Positions 33,467 to 44,785 of a stretch of DNA of 64,000 bases are shown here, piece after piece (position 1 is the first letter of the stretch; every line of letters begins with the position of its first letter). The translations under genes were made by a program, and so were the position numbers. This DNA comes from Gymnothorax reevesii. Taxonomy: Eukaryota; Chordata; Actinopteri; Anguilliformes; Muraenidae. Where the stretch lies: assembly GCA_029721435.1 (NCBI GenBank), contig CM056583.1, forward strand, positions 47,521,120-47,585,119. The letters are read 5' to 3'. The notes under the pieces are model-generated. The model saw only the letters and a list, made by a program, of their open reading frames with translations. It made no database searches and was not told where the DNA came from.

Positions 33467-35173
33467 TTCTGAAATTAAGATACTCAGTCCGCCATTTTCT
33501 GTCTGCTTCACATAAAATCCTTTTGCACTATGTTGTTATGGCCACGGTTGACAGTAGGTGTAGGGAACCTTTTTGTCATACTCAAGTGTGTTGAAATGTC
33601 TGCTCAAGAAGGCATTGGCATTGCAGTTGTCTTGTAAATCAATTCCCAGGGACTTTCACTGTAAGCCTTGTCATTTTTTCCTTTTCACTGCCAGACTGTT
33701 TCTGAAATCATGCAGTTTGTATTATTGAAAATAAAATTTTCAATGTACAATACATACCTTTGTGAGTGTCTATTTTATATAGAATTTCATATGAATTTGA
33801 TTAATGCTGAATGTATGTGTGAAAGCAATGCAGTTGCATGACTGAAAGACTCTTCCTGTAGTGTTTGAATATCTGCTGGGTTTTTAGATCACCAGAGCAG
33901 AGCATGACCTATTGCGATCGCTTTTTGTCCGTCGTCATGCGTTGTGCGTCGTCCGTTAAATTTTCACATTTTGAACAACTGCTCAAGATCGGCTTGAGGA
34001 ATGAAGTCCAAACTTGGTGCAGAAGTTCCTCATGAGGTTCTGCGCAAGTGTTGTTGCTTTTTTTAGCAGATCGGAAATCCAAGATGGCTGCCATAAGCTC
34101 TGATTGGCTGAGAAATTTTTAACAACTTCTCAAAAACGGCTGAAGGGATGAAAATACCTGGTACAAATGTTCCTCATGAGGTCCCGCACAAGTGTTGATA
34201 CTTTTTGAGTGGATTGAAAATCCAAGATGGCTGCCCTGAGCTCTAAGCATATGTGAAATCAAAGATGGCCGTAAAGTTTGTTATCCTTATTCATTATTTC
34301 TCAGAAAGCACAAAAGGGACTCTGATGACATTTTACAGGATTTCCACTTAGGGTCTAGTTGTGCATGCTCAATTTTCAGACAGATTGGAGCACAATATGG
34401 CAATCTGGCAACCATCTTAGATTTTAAAAATTAAAACTTCGCTATGCATTGCTATTTCTCAGAATGTACTCGAGAGATGGTGTTGAAATTTGCTTTTCAG
34501 AGTGATTGAAAAGGTGGACATCTGAAATTGTGTAAATAAATAGTTTCTTTATGGATCCCAAATGTTATTTTTCCAGACAGTACTAGAGGGAGTATGATAA
34601 TTATGTAATTTACTCCATGAAGCATCATTCCCCCACAGATCTCACGTAATGACAAATTCACTGTTCAGGAATTAAGGTAATTTATGTAAATTGTGGACAA
34701 TTATTCATTTTGTTGCCCTTCGCAAAAACAAAAAGCTTTCCATGAGATAAATGCCACATTTGTGTTGTTGCCTCATTGTAAGGCTTTGCTTTCATGTGAA
34801 TTATAAAGGAGGAATTCCTCCTTTTTCACCTTCTTGCTGCAATGTTAATTCTTTAAATTTTCCCATTAAAGATGCTTAAAAATACAGGTTTCCTCCTTTT
34901 TCACAATAATTTCAGTCTCTGTATTAATGGTATTGCGTTATACTAAAATTTATTTAAAGTGTTACTTTGGTACATTCGCGATCTGCTTTGTTTCGTTTCA
35001 ATTCCCTGTTCTTCGGTTTTGGTATTTCCCGTTGTACCCTCGATCATACGGGTCTTTTCATATTTCATTAACATATTCAAATGTTTAATTTCCTTTCTTT
35101 GTGTCAACACAAATATTGTGCATAAACCTTTTGATCAGTTCTGTTAACATTTGAAATATTTGTGCCAAATATA

Positions 35174-36679
35174 CTCAGCAACAAAAGTTTCTGTGACACC
35201 ATTTATGTGTATGTTATAAATGACACACAAAGATCTCAATGCAATCAATATGTTTATTTAACAGGAGAAACACAGACTTTTCAGTGCCAACGTCACTCAA
35301 AACGAAAAATGTCATTTTCATGCGTCATGAAGCACTTGTCTGACGTCTAACCAATTGTGACCTTCACACTTCAATACCGGGTGTGACTTCCTCGTGCCAT
35401 GATGCAAGCAACGCATCTCCGGCGCATGGACCGAATGAGATGTGCCAGAAATTGCTGTGGGATGTCATTCCAAATCTGACGTAGACGTTGTCGCAATTCC
35501 TGGAGTGTAGCTGGCGGGTTATCCAACCGCCGCAAACGTCGATCCATCTCGTCCCAAAGATGCTCGATTGGGGACATGTCTGGGGATCTGGCTGGCCATG
35601 GCAGGACATTGACATGTTGTTGCATCAGATACTGCTGTACAATCCTTGCAACGTGTGGTCTGGCGTTATCATGTTGCAGCGTTATTCCGGGACCATGTTG
35701 CATCAAAAACGGTACCACCAATGGCCGTAGCACTTCATCGCGATATCTTTGACCTGTCAGATTTCCATCAATAACAAGCAAATCTGTTCTGTTTCTAGCC
35801 GTGATCCCTCCCCAAATCATGACACTACCACCTCCAAAACGATCGAATTCCTGAACACAGTTGTTGGCATGACGTTCTCCACGTTGACGGTATACACGTA
35901 AACGACCATCACATCGGTTAAGCATGAATCTTGATTCATCAGTGAAGAGTACAAGATCCCACTGACGTTGGATCCACCGTCGATGTTGTTGTGCCCACTG
36001 TAGACGCAGTCGTCGGTGTTGTACTGTGAGTATTGGACGTCTTGCTGGCCGACGTGGGACAATGCCAAAATGACGGAGACGGCGACGGATTGTCTGTGCA
36101 GACAGTCGCCTCAAACCAGGTATCGTTCTTGCAGTTATGGTTGCAGGTTGGAATCGATTTCGGAGATGGGTTGTTCGAATCCAGTTGTCCTGTCTGGGAG
36201 TGGTTACTCGTGGACGGCCGCTGCGAGGACGGTCTCTGACATGTCTTGTCTGCTGATGACGCTGCCATAAGTTCCAAATGGTGTTTCGGTGGACATTCAG
36301 GCGATGAGCAACTTCCCTCTGCGAGGTTCCGGATTCAATCATCCCAATGGCCCTCCACCGATCATTTTCAGACAGTCTTGGCATTTAGAGGGTAGAGTTC
36401 CTGATCCGAAATGGCTGTGTTTTCGATAAGTGATGCTTCCGTCGTTCATCAGGCACAATGTGAACATTCCAAAAATTCTCCTCTTTTATTGCCATCCACA
36501 AGCATGATTTACGCACATTTTCACGTGCAAAGTCATTTTCTCGCATTTTCATGATTTCCATTTCAATGTTGTGTTTACGTGTACTGTTTCAGTCTGATAT
36601 CACCATGTATGACAATTTCATAATTGCGTTATGAAAAATAATTAACAATATTGGTGTCACAGAAACTTTTGTTGCTGAG
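35174..36679 (-). mobile_element. Structurally complete Tc1/mariner transposon (1506 bp)
   Basis: Perfect 28-bp inverted termini begin CTCAGCAACAAAAGTTTCTG and the flanks are TA (35,172-35,173 and 36,680-36,681). It encloses an uninterrupted 337-codon transposase on the minus strand. The termini, target duplication and coding frame are all undamaged, so this is the youngest-looking transposon of the window and may be mobile or only recently silenced. Confidence 0.95.
35371..36384 (-). CDS. Tc1 transposase, intact, 337 residues, DD34E
   Basis: One frame runs from ATG to TAA with no break, of usual Tc1 length. Two N-terminal helix-turn-helix regions (about residues 10-45 and 65-110) are separated by a GRPR-type basic motif (residues 56-59). 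The catalytic triad is D149 (LFTDESRF), D239 (LQHDNARPH) and E274 (SPIEHLW), with exactly 34 residues between the last two. The protein would bind the inverted termini and carry out cut-and-paste into TA in the nucleus. A start further upstream is not needed. The Arg-rich composition differs from the host genes nearby. It could still be inactive because of missense changes that cannot be judged here. Confidence 0.95.
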   Translation of the reverse strand: MPRLSENDRWRAIGMIESGTSQREVAHRLNVHRNTIWNLWQRHQQTRHVRDRPRSGRPRVTTPRQDNWIRTTHLRNRFQPATITARTIPGLRRLSAQTIRRRLRHFGIVPRRPARRPILTVQHRRLRLQWAQQHRRWIQRQWDLVLFTDESRFMLNRCDGRLRVYRQRGERHANNCVQEFDRFGGGSVMIWGGITARNRTDLLVIDGNLTGQRYRDEVLRPLVVPFLMQHGPGITLQHDNARPHVARIVQQYLMQQHVNVLPWPARSPDMSPIEHLWDEMDRRLRRLDNPPATLQELRQRLRQIWNDIPQQFLAHLIRSMRRRCVACIMARGSHTRY

Positions 36680-37432
36680 TATATATGTCCATTGGCACCA
36701 AAATCAAAAACGACACCATTTTCAACTACTAGGATTTTTTAGGTCACGTCGCAGTTCACTGCTCTGGTGAACAAACACCTCCCAGTGTCACTGGGAGTAA
36801 ACTGTAACAGCAGAACTGCTACATATGACATGTCAGGCATTGAAATAGTTTCAACATGACCATGTATCAGTAAAGATCATTTTAATGATGTACATCAGTA
36901 GTGACTATTTTTTATTCGTTATAGTAAATTGGAGCCAATGGTAGTATAATCTTTTTACGTTTCACTTTCTAAATTTGCTTCAAGGGTAAGTTCACTATTT
37001 TGCACTTTGAGCCCCCTTTCTCGGTTGTCTACTTTTAAATAGTGTTGGACACTGAAATTTTGATGATTGGTCCTGCCTCGAGTATTTGGCTCATTTAGAA
37101 TCACCCCTGCCATGCTTCAGAATGGCTGGCTATGGCCATTCACAAACCTGTCCTTAAAACAATCATAAACGTTCGTTTTAAAAAATGAGCAACTCACCGA
37201 GTAGTTAGTGGTGTTCATTGATGTTCCAAAAGAAGTGTAGTAGCGAAAGACTTTGTCGCACTTGTCACTAAAACATGAGAAAATTCATATTGCCACTACA
37301 ATCATACAACTTACTCAGGTGACCATTAAGGCCCCTTGGGCCTCTTGTTTCCTAAATGCCTGAAGTTGTTAATTTGTTGCGAGGATTGCACATACCTTTA
37401 AGAGGAAATTAGCTGTTGGTAGAGAAGTTAAG

Positions 37433-37728
37433 GGGTGCATCTCCAAGCGTAGGCAGCATCCTTCGAAGGCTGCATTTTTAGGGGCCGTCCCTTACGTCCA
37501 TCCACTAAACTGACATTTAGGGAAAAAGACGAGGTTAAATTTAGGGCTAGGTTTGAGTCTAGGGGTTAGAGTTATGGTTAAAGTTAGGGAAACCAGCGGT
37601 GACTCGCTAAAAAGAAAGCAGTTTAACAGAGATGATATGGCGTTACGTTAGTTTGGCGGATGGAATCAAGTGACGACCCCTAAAAATGCAGCCTTCAAAG
37701 GATACAGCCTAGGCTTTGAGATTCACCC
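37433..37728. mobile_element. Foldback MITE with GGGTGCATCTC ends, copy 1
   Basis: Left GGGTGCATCTCCAAGCGTAG, then GAAGGCTGCATTTTTAGGGG; right CCCCTAAAAATGCAGCCTTC, then CTTTGAGATTCACCC. The arms are about 60 bp. Short GGGTTAGAGTTAGG-like repeats lie in the middle. A second copy is at 43,554-44,353. Confidence 0.8.
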
Positions 37729-37925
37729 AAGGTGTTCCACTCCCTCTTCTATTGCAAAAGTTCGACTTGATGATGACTGGGAAATTGTTGGCCAATCAAG
37801 AGTATGCCTGAAAGAATGTGTTTATTGCACAATTTAGAATTTTTGGGCTGGACTGAGCAGCGACATGGCCCCTGTAAATGCGATTGTCGCTGAGTGAGTG
37901 AATGAGTTGAATACCTGAGTGATCA

Positions 37926-38098
37926 AGTTCAACGATTGGTTGGCAGGCGGGGAAGAAGTTCAGTGATTGGTCGGCTGGCGGGGAAGTTGTTCAGTGATTG
38001 GTCGGCTGGCGGGGAAGAAGTTCAGCGATTGGTCGGCCGGCAGGGAAGAACTTCAACGATTGGTTGGCCGACGATTGGCAGGCTGGCAGTTCAACGAT
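37926..38098. repeat. Tandem repeat, about 36-bp unit, five copies
   Basis: Units read (A/G)TTCAG(C/T)GATTGGT followed by CGGCTGGCGGGGAAGA with small differences, and the last unit is degraded. CCAAT/ATTGG words recur once per unit. It resembles a minisatellite. Confidence 0.88.
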
Positions 38099-38425
38099 TG
38101 TGGGTAGCAAGTCAGCCACAGTCTGCATAATCGCACATAATGTTGCGTTATGAATAATCTCCATTTCAGCTGGAATCTGTTATCAAATCAGCTGGTAAAC
38201 GGATGTAAGCGAGTGCAAAAAATTCTTTCTCCATGAACGTAAAATGAACTGAGATAGCAGGTTCAATTTAACTTAGCCTATAGTAGGTTATTGGGTATGA
38301 GAAGGCGCGGCGCCTGTTTAATGATTGCCAGCTCGGTTTTTTTTTTTTATGTAAATGCAAAACTTTTACCAAAAATTTCTCAATGCTGCGAGTTGATATT
38401 GCTGGCAATTGACCATGGTATAAGC

Positions 38426-38540
38426 GGGATAATTAACGAGAAGGTGTGCATTCCACGGTTTAAAGTCCTCACTGGGTGGTTATTTGCCTCCGCGTCGTGC
38501 ATTAAAACCGTGGAATGCACACCTTCTCGTTAATTATCCC
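38426..38540. repeat. Perfect 36-bp inverted repeat with 43-bp spacer
   Basis: Arms 38,426-38,461 and 38,505-38,540 are perfect complements (GGGATAATTAACGAGAAGGT... and its inverse). The spacer contains CACTGGGTGGTTATTTGCCT. It could be a MITE end or a palindromic insertion; no target duplication was recognised. Confidence 0.9.
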
Positions 38541-39689
38541 TTACATAGCGGATGCATATTCTGCGCTTGCCCTAGCCACCATCCTGGTCTTTTTTTAAAA
38601 GTTTCATTCGATTTCGTTGCATTAAGAGCGCACATGCTGACATTGTGCATAGTCTTAATAATTTCTCTTCTTATAATGTCAAGTTTGTTTATATAAATCA
38701 GAAATCTGCAAAGAAAATGACGTACATATCTTTTTTGTGCCTACGCACTGTTTATAAATGAGCCCCTGGTGCGGTTTAGTGTGAAGCTGTAGTGGCTCCA
38801 GAGCATACAGTAGACGTTGAAACCATATTCTGTAAGAAAGAGTATGACCTATAGTTTTGAAACTGACCGTTAATTTCAGTTTTGGGTTGATATATCCCAG
38901 ATTCACCCCTCCCAACAATCACAGAAATCTGGCCTGGGACCTTGGTCAGAAATCATCTTCAGCCAAGATTATCTGGTAATGTGAGGAGTGCACAGATCCA
39001 GTCTTATTCCTCCCAAACTGCTCGCACACTCATCAGGGCAGCCCTGATAATGTCAAACATTTTTGATATTCAGGATATAGAACTGGAATATTCTGTCCAA
39101 AAATAAATTTTAACATCCCATTCAGGGTTTCAGAACTGACAGTATCAAACAGCAATGGAAAAACCTTAGCCACTGAGAGGCTAGCTGGGTATCAAAAGTT
39201 ATAAAACCTAATTAAAACTGACCATTAAATTCTCACCCCCAGCTGTTGGAGAACAAATTAACTGTGTTGTCCACTTTCCCAAAGCGCTCCCTCAAAATCT
39301 TTGTCTTCAAACATCTGCCTTCTGCCTCCCCATGGTCACCTGAGTTGTGGTATACATTAGCTCTTTTGGGCAAGATGACCTTAATCATAACTGGTATGGT
39401 ATGATGGATTGCAAATTTCTAAATGTGCAGTTTGATCTTGTTTGGAAATTGAGAGAAAAAAACGGTAAAAGTTCATCCTTTTCTGTGAGCTAGAACACAA
39501 TTTCAAATCAGTGAGGACTTTGAATCTCCTGTAGTCTGAGCCCGGCTCTATGAGGGTCAGAAAAGCCATGGCAAGCAAGGTCATGCGTGCTGCAATTCTG
39601 GAATCACTGCAGTGGATGTTCATTCAGCTCGTTTTTTCAGAGCAAATCAACAAATTGCAGACAGGACACACAATTTTTGTTCATTAGCT
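38541..39689. other. No gene or clear repeat seen
   Basis: AT-rich sequence with only short motif-free frames. Confidence 0.4.
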
Positions 39690-39719
39690 TAACATTCAGG
39701 CTTCATGAAACACACTGCA

Positions 39720-40960
39720 AAGAAATTAGATTTTAATAAATGGCATATTTTTTCATAAACAAGTAGCGGAAATGTATGCCATCACTATAATTTGAGGAAA
39801 GAATTATTGAATCATCAAAAATCCAGAATCCATACTTTGTTGCTCCACCCCGGGCTTTTCTTATGGCCTGAATTCTTGAAGGCATGGACTTCACTAATAA
39901 AAATACTCCCAACAGCATCTGGGCACCCTGATGAGTCAGTGGTGGTTGCCTGAGGGACCTCCTACCAGACCTGAATCATGGCATCAGTGAGCTCCTGAAC
40001 AGTTTGTTGTGGTACTTATCAGTGTTGGATGCACTGATACATAGCATCCCACAGGAGCTCAATTGGGTTTAGGTCAAAGGAACGAGAGGGGCAATCTATG
40101 GTATCAATGCTTTTATCATCCAGGAACTGCCCACATGCTGTGACCACATGTGGCCAGGCATTGTCCTGTACCAGGAGGAACCCATAACCCACTGCCCCAG
40201 CATAGGTTCACATAATCCCTCTCAGGATTTCACCCCAGTGTCTACTAGCAGTTAGGGTAACGCTGACAATCACATACAGGGCTGTGCAACCCCCTAAGGA
40301 TATGCCTCCCCAGACCATTACTGATTCACTGCCAAATCAGTCATGCTGGATGATTTTACAGGCAGCAGAACATTCACGCCCATCACACATGCTCATTGAG
40401 AACCTGCTCTCATCTGTGAAGAGAACGGGGCACTAATGCCGAATCTACCAATTCTAGCGTTCTCTAGCGGATATCAATCAAGCTGCATGGTGCTGGGCTG
40501 TGAGTTCAGGTCCCACTTGACGACATTGGGCCCTCACAGTCTGTTTCTGACAGTTTGGTCAGAAACATGCGCACAAATAGCCAGCTGGAGGTCATTTTGT
40601 AGGGCTCTGGCAGTGCTCTTCTATTCCTTTTTGCTCAAAGGAGCAGAAACAGTCCTGCTGCTGGGTTGATGCCCTTCTACAGCCCCGTCCAGCTCTCCTT
40701 GCGAAACGGCTGGTGTTCTGGTATCTCCTCCATGCTCAAGACTGCGCTGGGAAACACAGCAAACCTTCTAGCAACTTCACATATGGAAGTGCTGTCCTGG
40801 GAAAGCTGGACTACCTGTGCAACCAGACTGGGCTGCAGGTACCGCCTCATGCTACCAGTTCTGACAAGGACACTAGCAGAAAAAAAAACTGAGAAGAATC
40901 TGTCTTGCCCTTATTTGCTATGGAGTAAAATCGCTGAATGAACATCATCTGTGAGGATTT
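39720..40960 (-). pseudogene. Decayed Tc1/IS630-type transposase
   Basis: Reading the minus strand, the catalytic blocks are recognisable in sequence: LFTDESRFSM near 40,420, SVMVWGGI near 40,310, FLVQDNAWPHVVTACGQFLD near 40,150 and DLNPIELLWDAMY near 40,070. There are 34 residues between the second Asp and Glu. The N-terminal half (40,450-40,960) is broken by stops and shifts, and no clean inverted termini were located. It is an old, dead copy. Confidence 0.8.
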
Positions 40961-43553
40961 TTCATAATTTTTAGCCAGGGGTTCCACAAACCAACTTAAC
41001 TTCATAAAAGGTTTCATATTGCTGTTTTTTTCTAATTATCTAAATAAATCACTTAGAACCCGTAATTGTTTGCCATCTCTCACAAGCTCTAAAAATGTAA
41101 TGAAAGAAGGCTTAAAATGAATTTGAAAATTATAATGAACTGTTATTATTTATTAACATTATCCTGGGGTGCTGAGATGAAATTTAGGGGAGCTTGAGCA
41201 TCCCTATAAAAAGTCTAAAATCACTAGTTCTTCGGTCAGTTTAGTTTTTTTTTTACACATCTACAAGTCGTCCTCCTCTTCTTTCACCGAGTGCGCTGTG
41301 CGCTGCGTCTTCTGCAAGGAACAACACAAACACAGCAAAAGAGGTCAGTACATGAAATTATTTTACTTTTTCCTCAATTTTTTTCAGCAGTGAAGTCTGA
41401 GTCTGCAGTTTGGGATGCAGCTTAAGGCTACTTCAAAGCCCCCTTCAGTGACCTTGTGACACCCATGTCGAAACTTCTCCTCTAAACATTAATCCCCAGA
41501 GAGAGGTGTAGGGTTTATCTACCAACTAGGAGCCTGGACAGCGCTTCACCTGCCTGTATACAATTACATGCTCCAATTGAATACACCCATTTTACCAGTT
41601 AAAACAATGATTCAACCCTGACCTCAAAGCCCCTGCCCTGTTAGTTCTGTTTCAGGTGACATCTGATCCAATTCATTATTAGGCCCAAGAAAGATTTGTG
41701 TAACCTTCGTCATATAAAATCAAGGACTTCTGTGTACATAATCATCACAGAACCATAAGTGTTGGACAAAAAGAATACAAATACTGTACCAGGTTCTCAG
41801 TCGCGTCCTTTTAAACATCGCTGTGGAGCATTTCACTGATCAGGCTCCTCACATCTTTCTCTGCCACCCCTTGCTTGCATCTCAAGAAAGTCTGTGCAAT
41901 GCATAGGACAGATATCCCAACAATAAAATTAGTTGCCTTAGAGGCAACAACTTATGGAAGTTTCAATCGTTTGCCAACGTTAGCTACAAGCTAACATTAG
42001 CTATCCAAGTCTCCCCCCGCCCCCCAAGTTTACCTTATATTTACTGCAGGTAACGAAGAACAAAAATTAGAGATGTCTAAATTATTCGTTATTTTAGCTG
42101 CTGTATGATTTATATCCTACAAAATAGTTAATATCGATAAATATGATCAAGGAAACTTACCTTGAGCAGACTGAAATGTTGAAGGTCCTTCACGGTTGAG
42201 AAAAAAAAATCCGTTATGGAATCACTGTCCTCGCGAGTGAACTTCACTTCCCGCCACTGCTGCTCCACGAGATAAACTGATTAACCTCAGCTCGCCAGCA
42301 TTCGGAACTTAATTACCAACAAGCGACGTGTCCTTGACGTATTGAAAAGGTCGTGAAGTTTGCCAGTATTCGTAGCTTAATTACCAGCAGGCGACGTAAC
42401 CAAATAACCAACAAGCGACTAGTTCACGACGTAATGAAAAGGTCTTCATGTAATGTATCTGAATTGCCAACTGACAACGTCGTCAGACCGTTTTCACATG
42501 GTCGGTCATTAACTTACCAAAAGGGCACGAATAGTTACGTCGCCAGTTCGTGTGTTTGCTGGGATGTGCCTAATGACACTGTAACACTAATTAAAGCAGA
42601 CACTTGTCTTTATTTTGTTACTTACCTGTCGAGGAGAAGCTAGCTGCGAGTCTAATTGTAGCCCTTTTAGCTCTCGCAGTGCTCTCCACCTTGGAAATGC
42701 GAGGCTAATATTAATCCGAGTTCTGTCCCTTTTTTATCCGTCAACTTCTTCGCCAACGACTGTTGTTTCTTCAGAGGTAATTTCGGATCCTGCTCCTCTT
42801 CAGATGAACATTTTGTTCCGCTCTCCGCCATTTCGCTTTAAAAAAAAATAGCACTGCCACTGCTCACTGGCTGTATGAATGCATTCTCGGGAAGGAGGAG
42901 GCGGCGATTCACATGAACGTGCAGCTGGACCGGGCTAGCCAACAAGGGTCTGGAGATCAACACAGAGCGGGTGCGTACCGGCTATACTTCAGATGAAATT
43001 GCACCTCTCTTTCTTCACAGTGATTTTTAATTCCTTCAATCTAGAAATGATGCATTTTCGCTTATTGGCCCTTTAATCTTCCTACTGAATCTTGCAACCG
43101 ATACGAGAGAAGACGGGTAGAGTGAAGCGACTTGGGATACATTATCAAAAGAGGTGTATAGTAACGAAGTGCATGTAGGCTACGTCTTTACAGTACTTAA
43201 GTAGTTTTTTTGGAGGATAAGTAGGCCTACTTTGAGTTTTTTTATAACCGGTACTTTTACTGTACTACATTTAAAAGATAAAAAGTATACCTTCACTTCA
43301 TTATATTTGACACTGGCCATTTCGTTACGCGTTACAAATTAAAATATGAATGTAATTCATCATTTAAGGATTATCTGGATTTGGTGTGTTCGAGAAGAAC
43401 AACGGTGCTCTGCAGCCAGGCTATCTTTGTGCAGATGTGTCGGCCAGCGGACATGGAGCTGCAATTTTATGCACGCAGTTACAATATTCTATCACTAGAT
43501 GGCACACCAGGATCAGTTCTTGAATATGCATAAGCAAGCCGAGCTTGAACACG
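40961..43553. other. Repeat-like region without a supported gene
   Basis: Around 42,290-42,450, two to three imperfect units share CTTAATTACCA(A/G)CA(A/G)G and CGACGT.A.TGAAAAGGTC. CpG-containing sequence at 42,640-42,970 looks like the arm of a DNA element, but its partner end was not found. The frame at 42,353-42,643 is not recognisable. Confidence 0.35.
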
Positions 43554-44353
43554 GGGTGCATCTCAAAGCGTAGGCTGCATTTGAAGAAGGCTGCATTTTT
43601 AGGGATTGTCACTTAAGGGGTGATCTGGGGTTAAATGAAAAATGTCATCGGGAAACAACTCAGAATTAATCTAAAGAGATATATGTAATAAACACCAAAA
43701 AAGATACAAGTCGGTATTTTTCTGTTACCAAGCAAGCTCATTCAATATTCAGAAGACTTCTGGCACCAATTCCTCTTTAAATCTATGATAGAATTAATTT
43801 TTTCTTTCATCATTTAAAAGCCCTTGCTTATCCAAATGCAATGATGTAGCCATTCTTTGCCCAATTCATTAGTTTTGTGATTTTGGGGCATTTTACTCAA
43901 ATTTTGAAATTACTTTTCGCTGAAACTGATGAATACTCAAAATATTAAAAATATGTAACAGATAGGGAAATTTTGCCTATGTCATTGCATTTCTAATGAA
44001 GTAAAGTGCCGGCAGCCCAAATTTCATTGATTTTCAATGATAAATAAAAAAGTTATGGCTGCCACAAACATAAGAAACGTGGAAAAAGTAACAACTGAGG
44101 AAATCAATGGAAAATGCATTTGACCGCATTGAAAAGTTGAATTCAGTTTTTAATCCTTGTAGCAATTAGTGTTTATTAAAGGTGGGTTATTTCAGAATAT
44201 TTTTATTCAAAAAAATTTTATTTGGGAAATTAATCAAATTTTGCCCATTTAACCAAATCCCTTACCCTAAATATTAGTTTGGTGGATGGAAGTAAGTGAC
44301 GTCCCCTGAAAATGCAGCCATCGAAGGCTGCAGCCTACGCTTTGAGATGCACC
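43554..44353. mobile_element. Foldback MITE with GGGTGCATCTC ends, copy 2 (800 bp)
   Basis: Left GGGGTGCATCTCAAAGCGTA and GAAGGCTGCATTTTTAGGGA; right CCCCTGAAAATGCAGCCATC and GCTTTGAGATGCACC. It has the same ends as 37,433-37,728 but a longer, different AT-rich middle, so internal sequence was exchanged or inserted. Confidence 0.78.
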
Positions 44354-44446
44354 TACGGTGTAGAATACGGATGAGTTCACTCCAATCCCTGTTTTTCAGG
44401 AGTTGCCTGAATAAAACTCCTCAGCTAAACCTGATGTGCAAACTGC

Positions 44447-44785
44447 TTAACCCTAGAACACTATTGCTAAAATTAGTAACACCATTACTAACGCCGGGTG
44501 ATTTTTCCCGATATTGTAAAATACCCAATAAAAAGTACTTGTCATCAAAATATGACAATACATGACAAATTAGAGTAGTGTTCTTTTATTTTCAACTGTG
44601 CCATGTCTAACAAAATGAAAAAAAGTACCCTGATGTAAACAAAACACCCATGCCTTCAAAGATGTCAAAGACAATGCTGAAGCTACCCAGGGACCCATAA
44701 CACTCAGACAAACGCAACATAATGAAAATCATGTAAACACGTTTGCTCAGGTGAAAATCACCCGGCGATAGTGTTTTAGGGTTAA
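44447..44785. mobile_element. piggyBac-like MITE with TTAA ends
   Basis: TTAA (44,447-44,450) precedes CCCTAGAACACTATTGC, and the inverse GCGATAGTGTTTTAGGG is followed by TTAA (44,782-44,785). The inner blocks CGCCGGGTGATTTTTCCCG and GAAAATCACCCGGCG also pair. It is 339 bp including the targets and has no coding capacity. Confidence 0.82.

Larger units (their letters stand above)
33886..37350. mobile_element. Dispersed repeat with TCACCAGAGCAGAGC start, interrupted by a Tc1
   Basis: The left edge A|TCACCAGAGCAGAGCATGAC is followed by GTCCGTCGTC words. About 130-bp internal units share CTCATGAGGT, CGCACAAGTGTTG and AATCCAAGATGGCTGCC. The right edge is AGGCCCCTTGGGCCT, a short hairpin, followed by CTTG|T. 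An inverted relative of the start (TTCACTGCTCTGGTGAAC) occurs near 36,750. A 5' TC plus a 3' hairpin is Helitron-like, but CTTG is not the canonical CTRR, so this is tentative. The Tc1 at 35,174-36,679 lies inside it. Confidence 0.45.

Noticed and set aside
35939..36277. Thr/Ser/Pro-rich minus-strand frame of 112 codons
   Set aside because: It is an alternative-frame shadow of the intact Tc1 transposase.
37926..38098. CRISPR-like regular repeats
   Set aside because: Adjacent units without unique spacers in a vertebrate genome; a minisatellite explains them.
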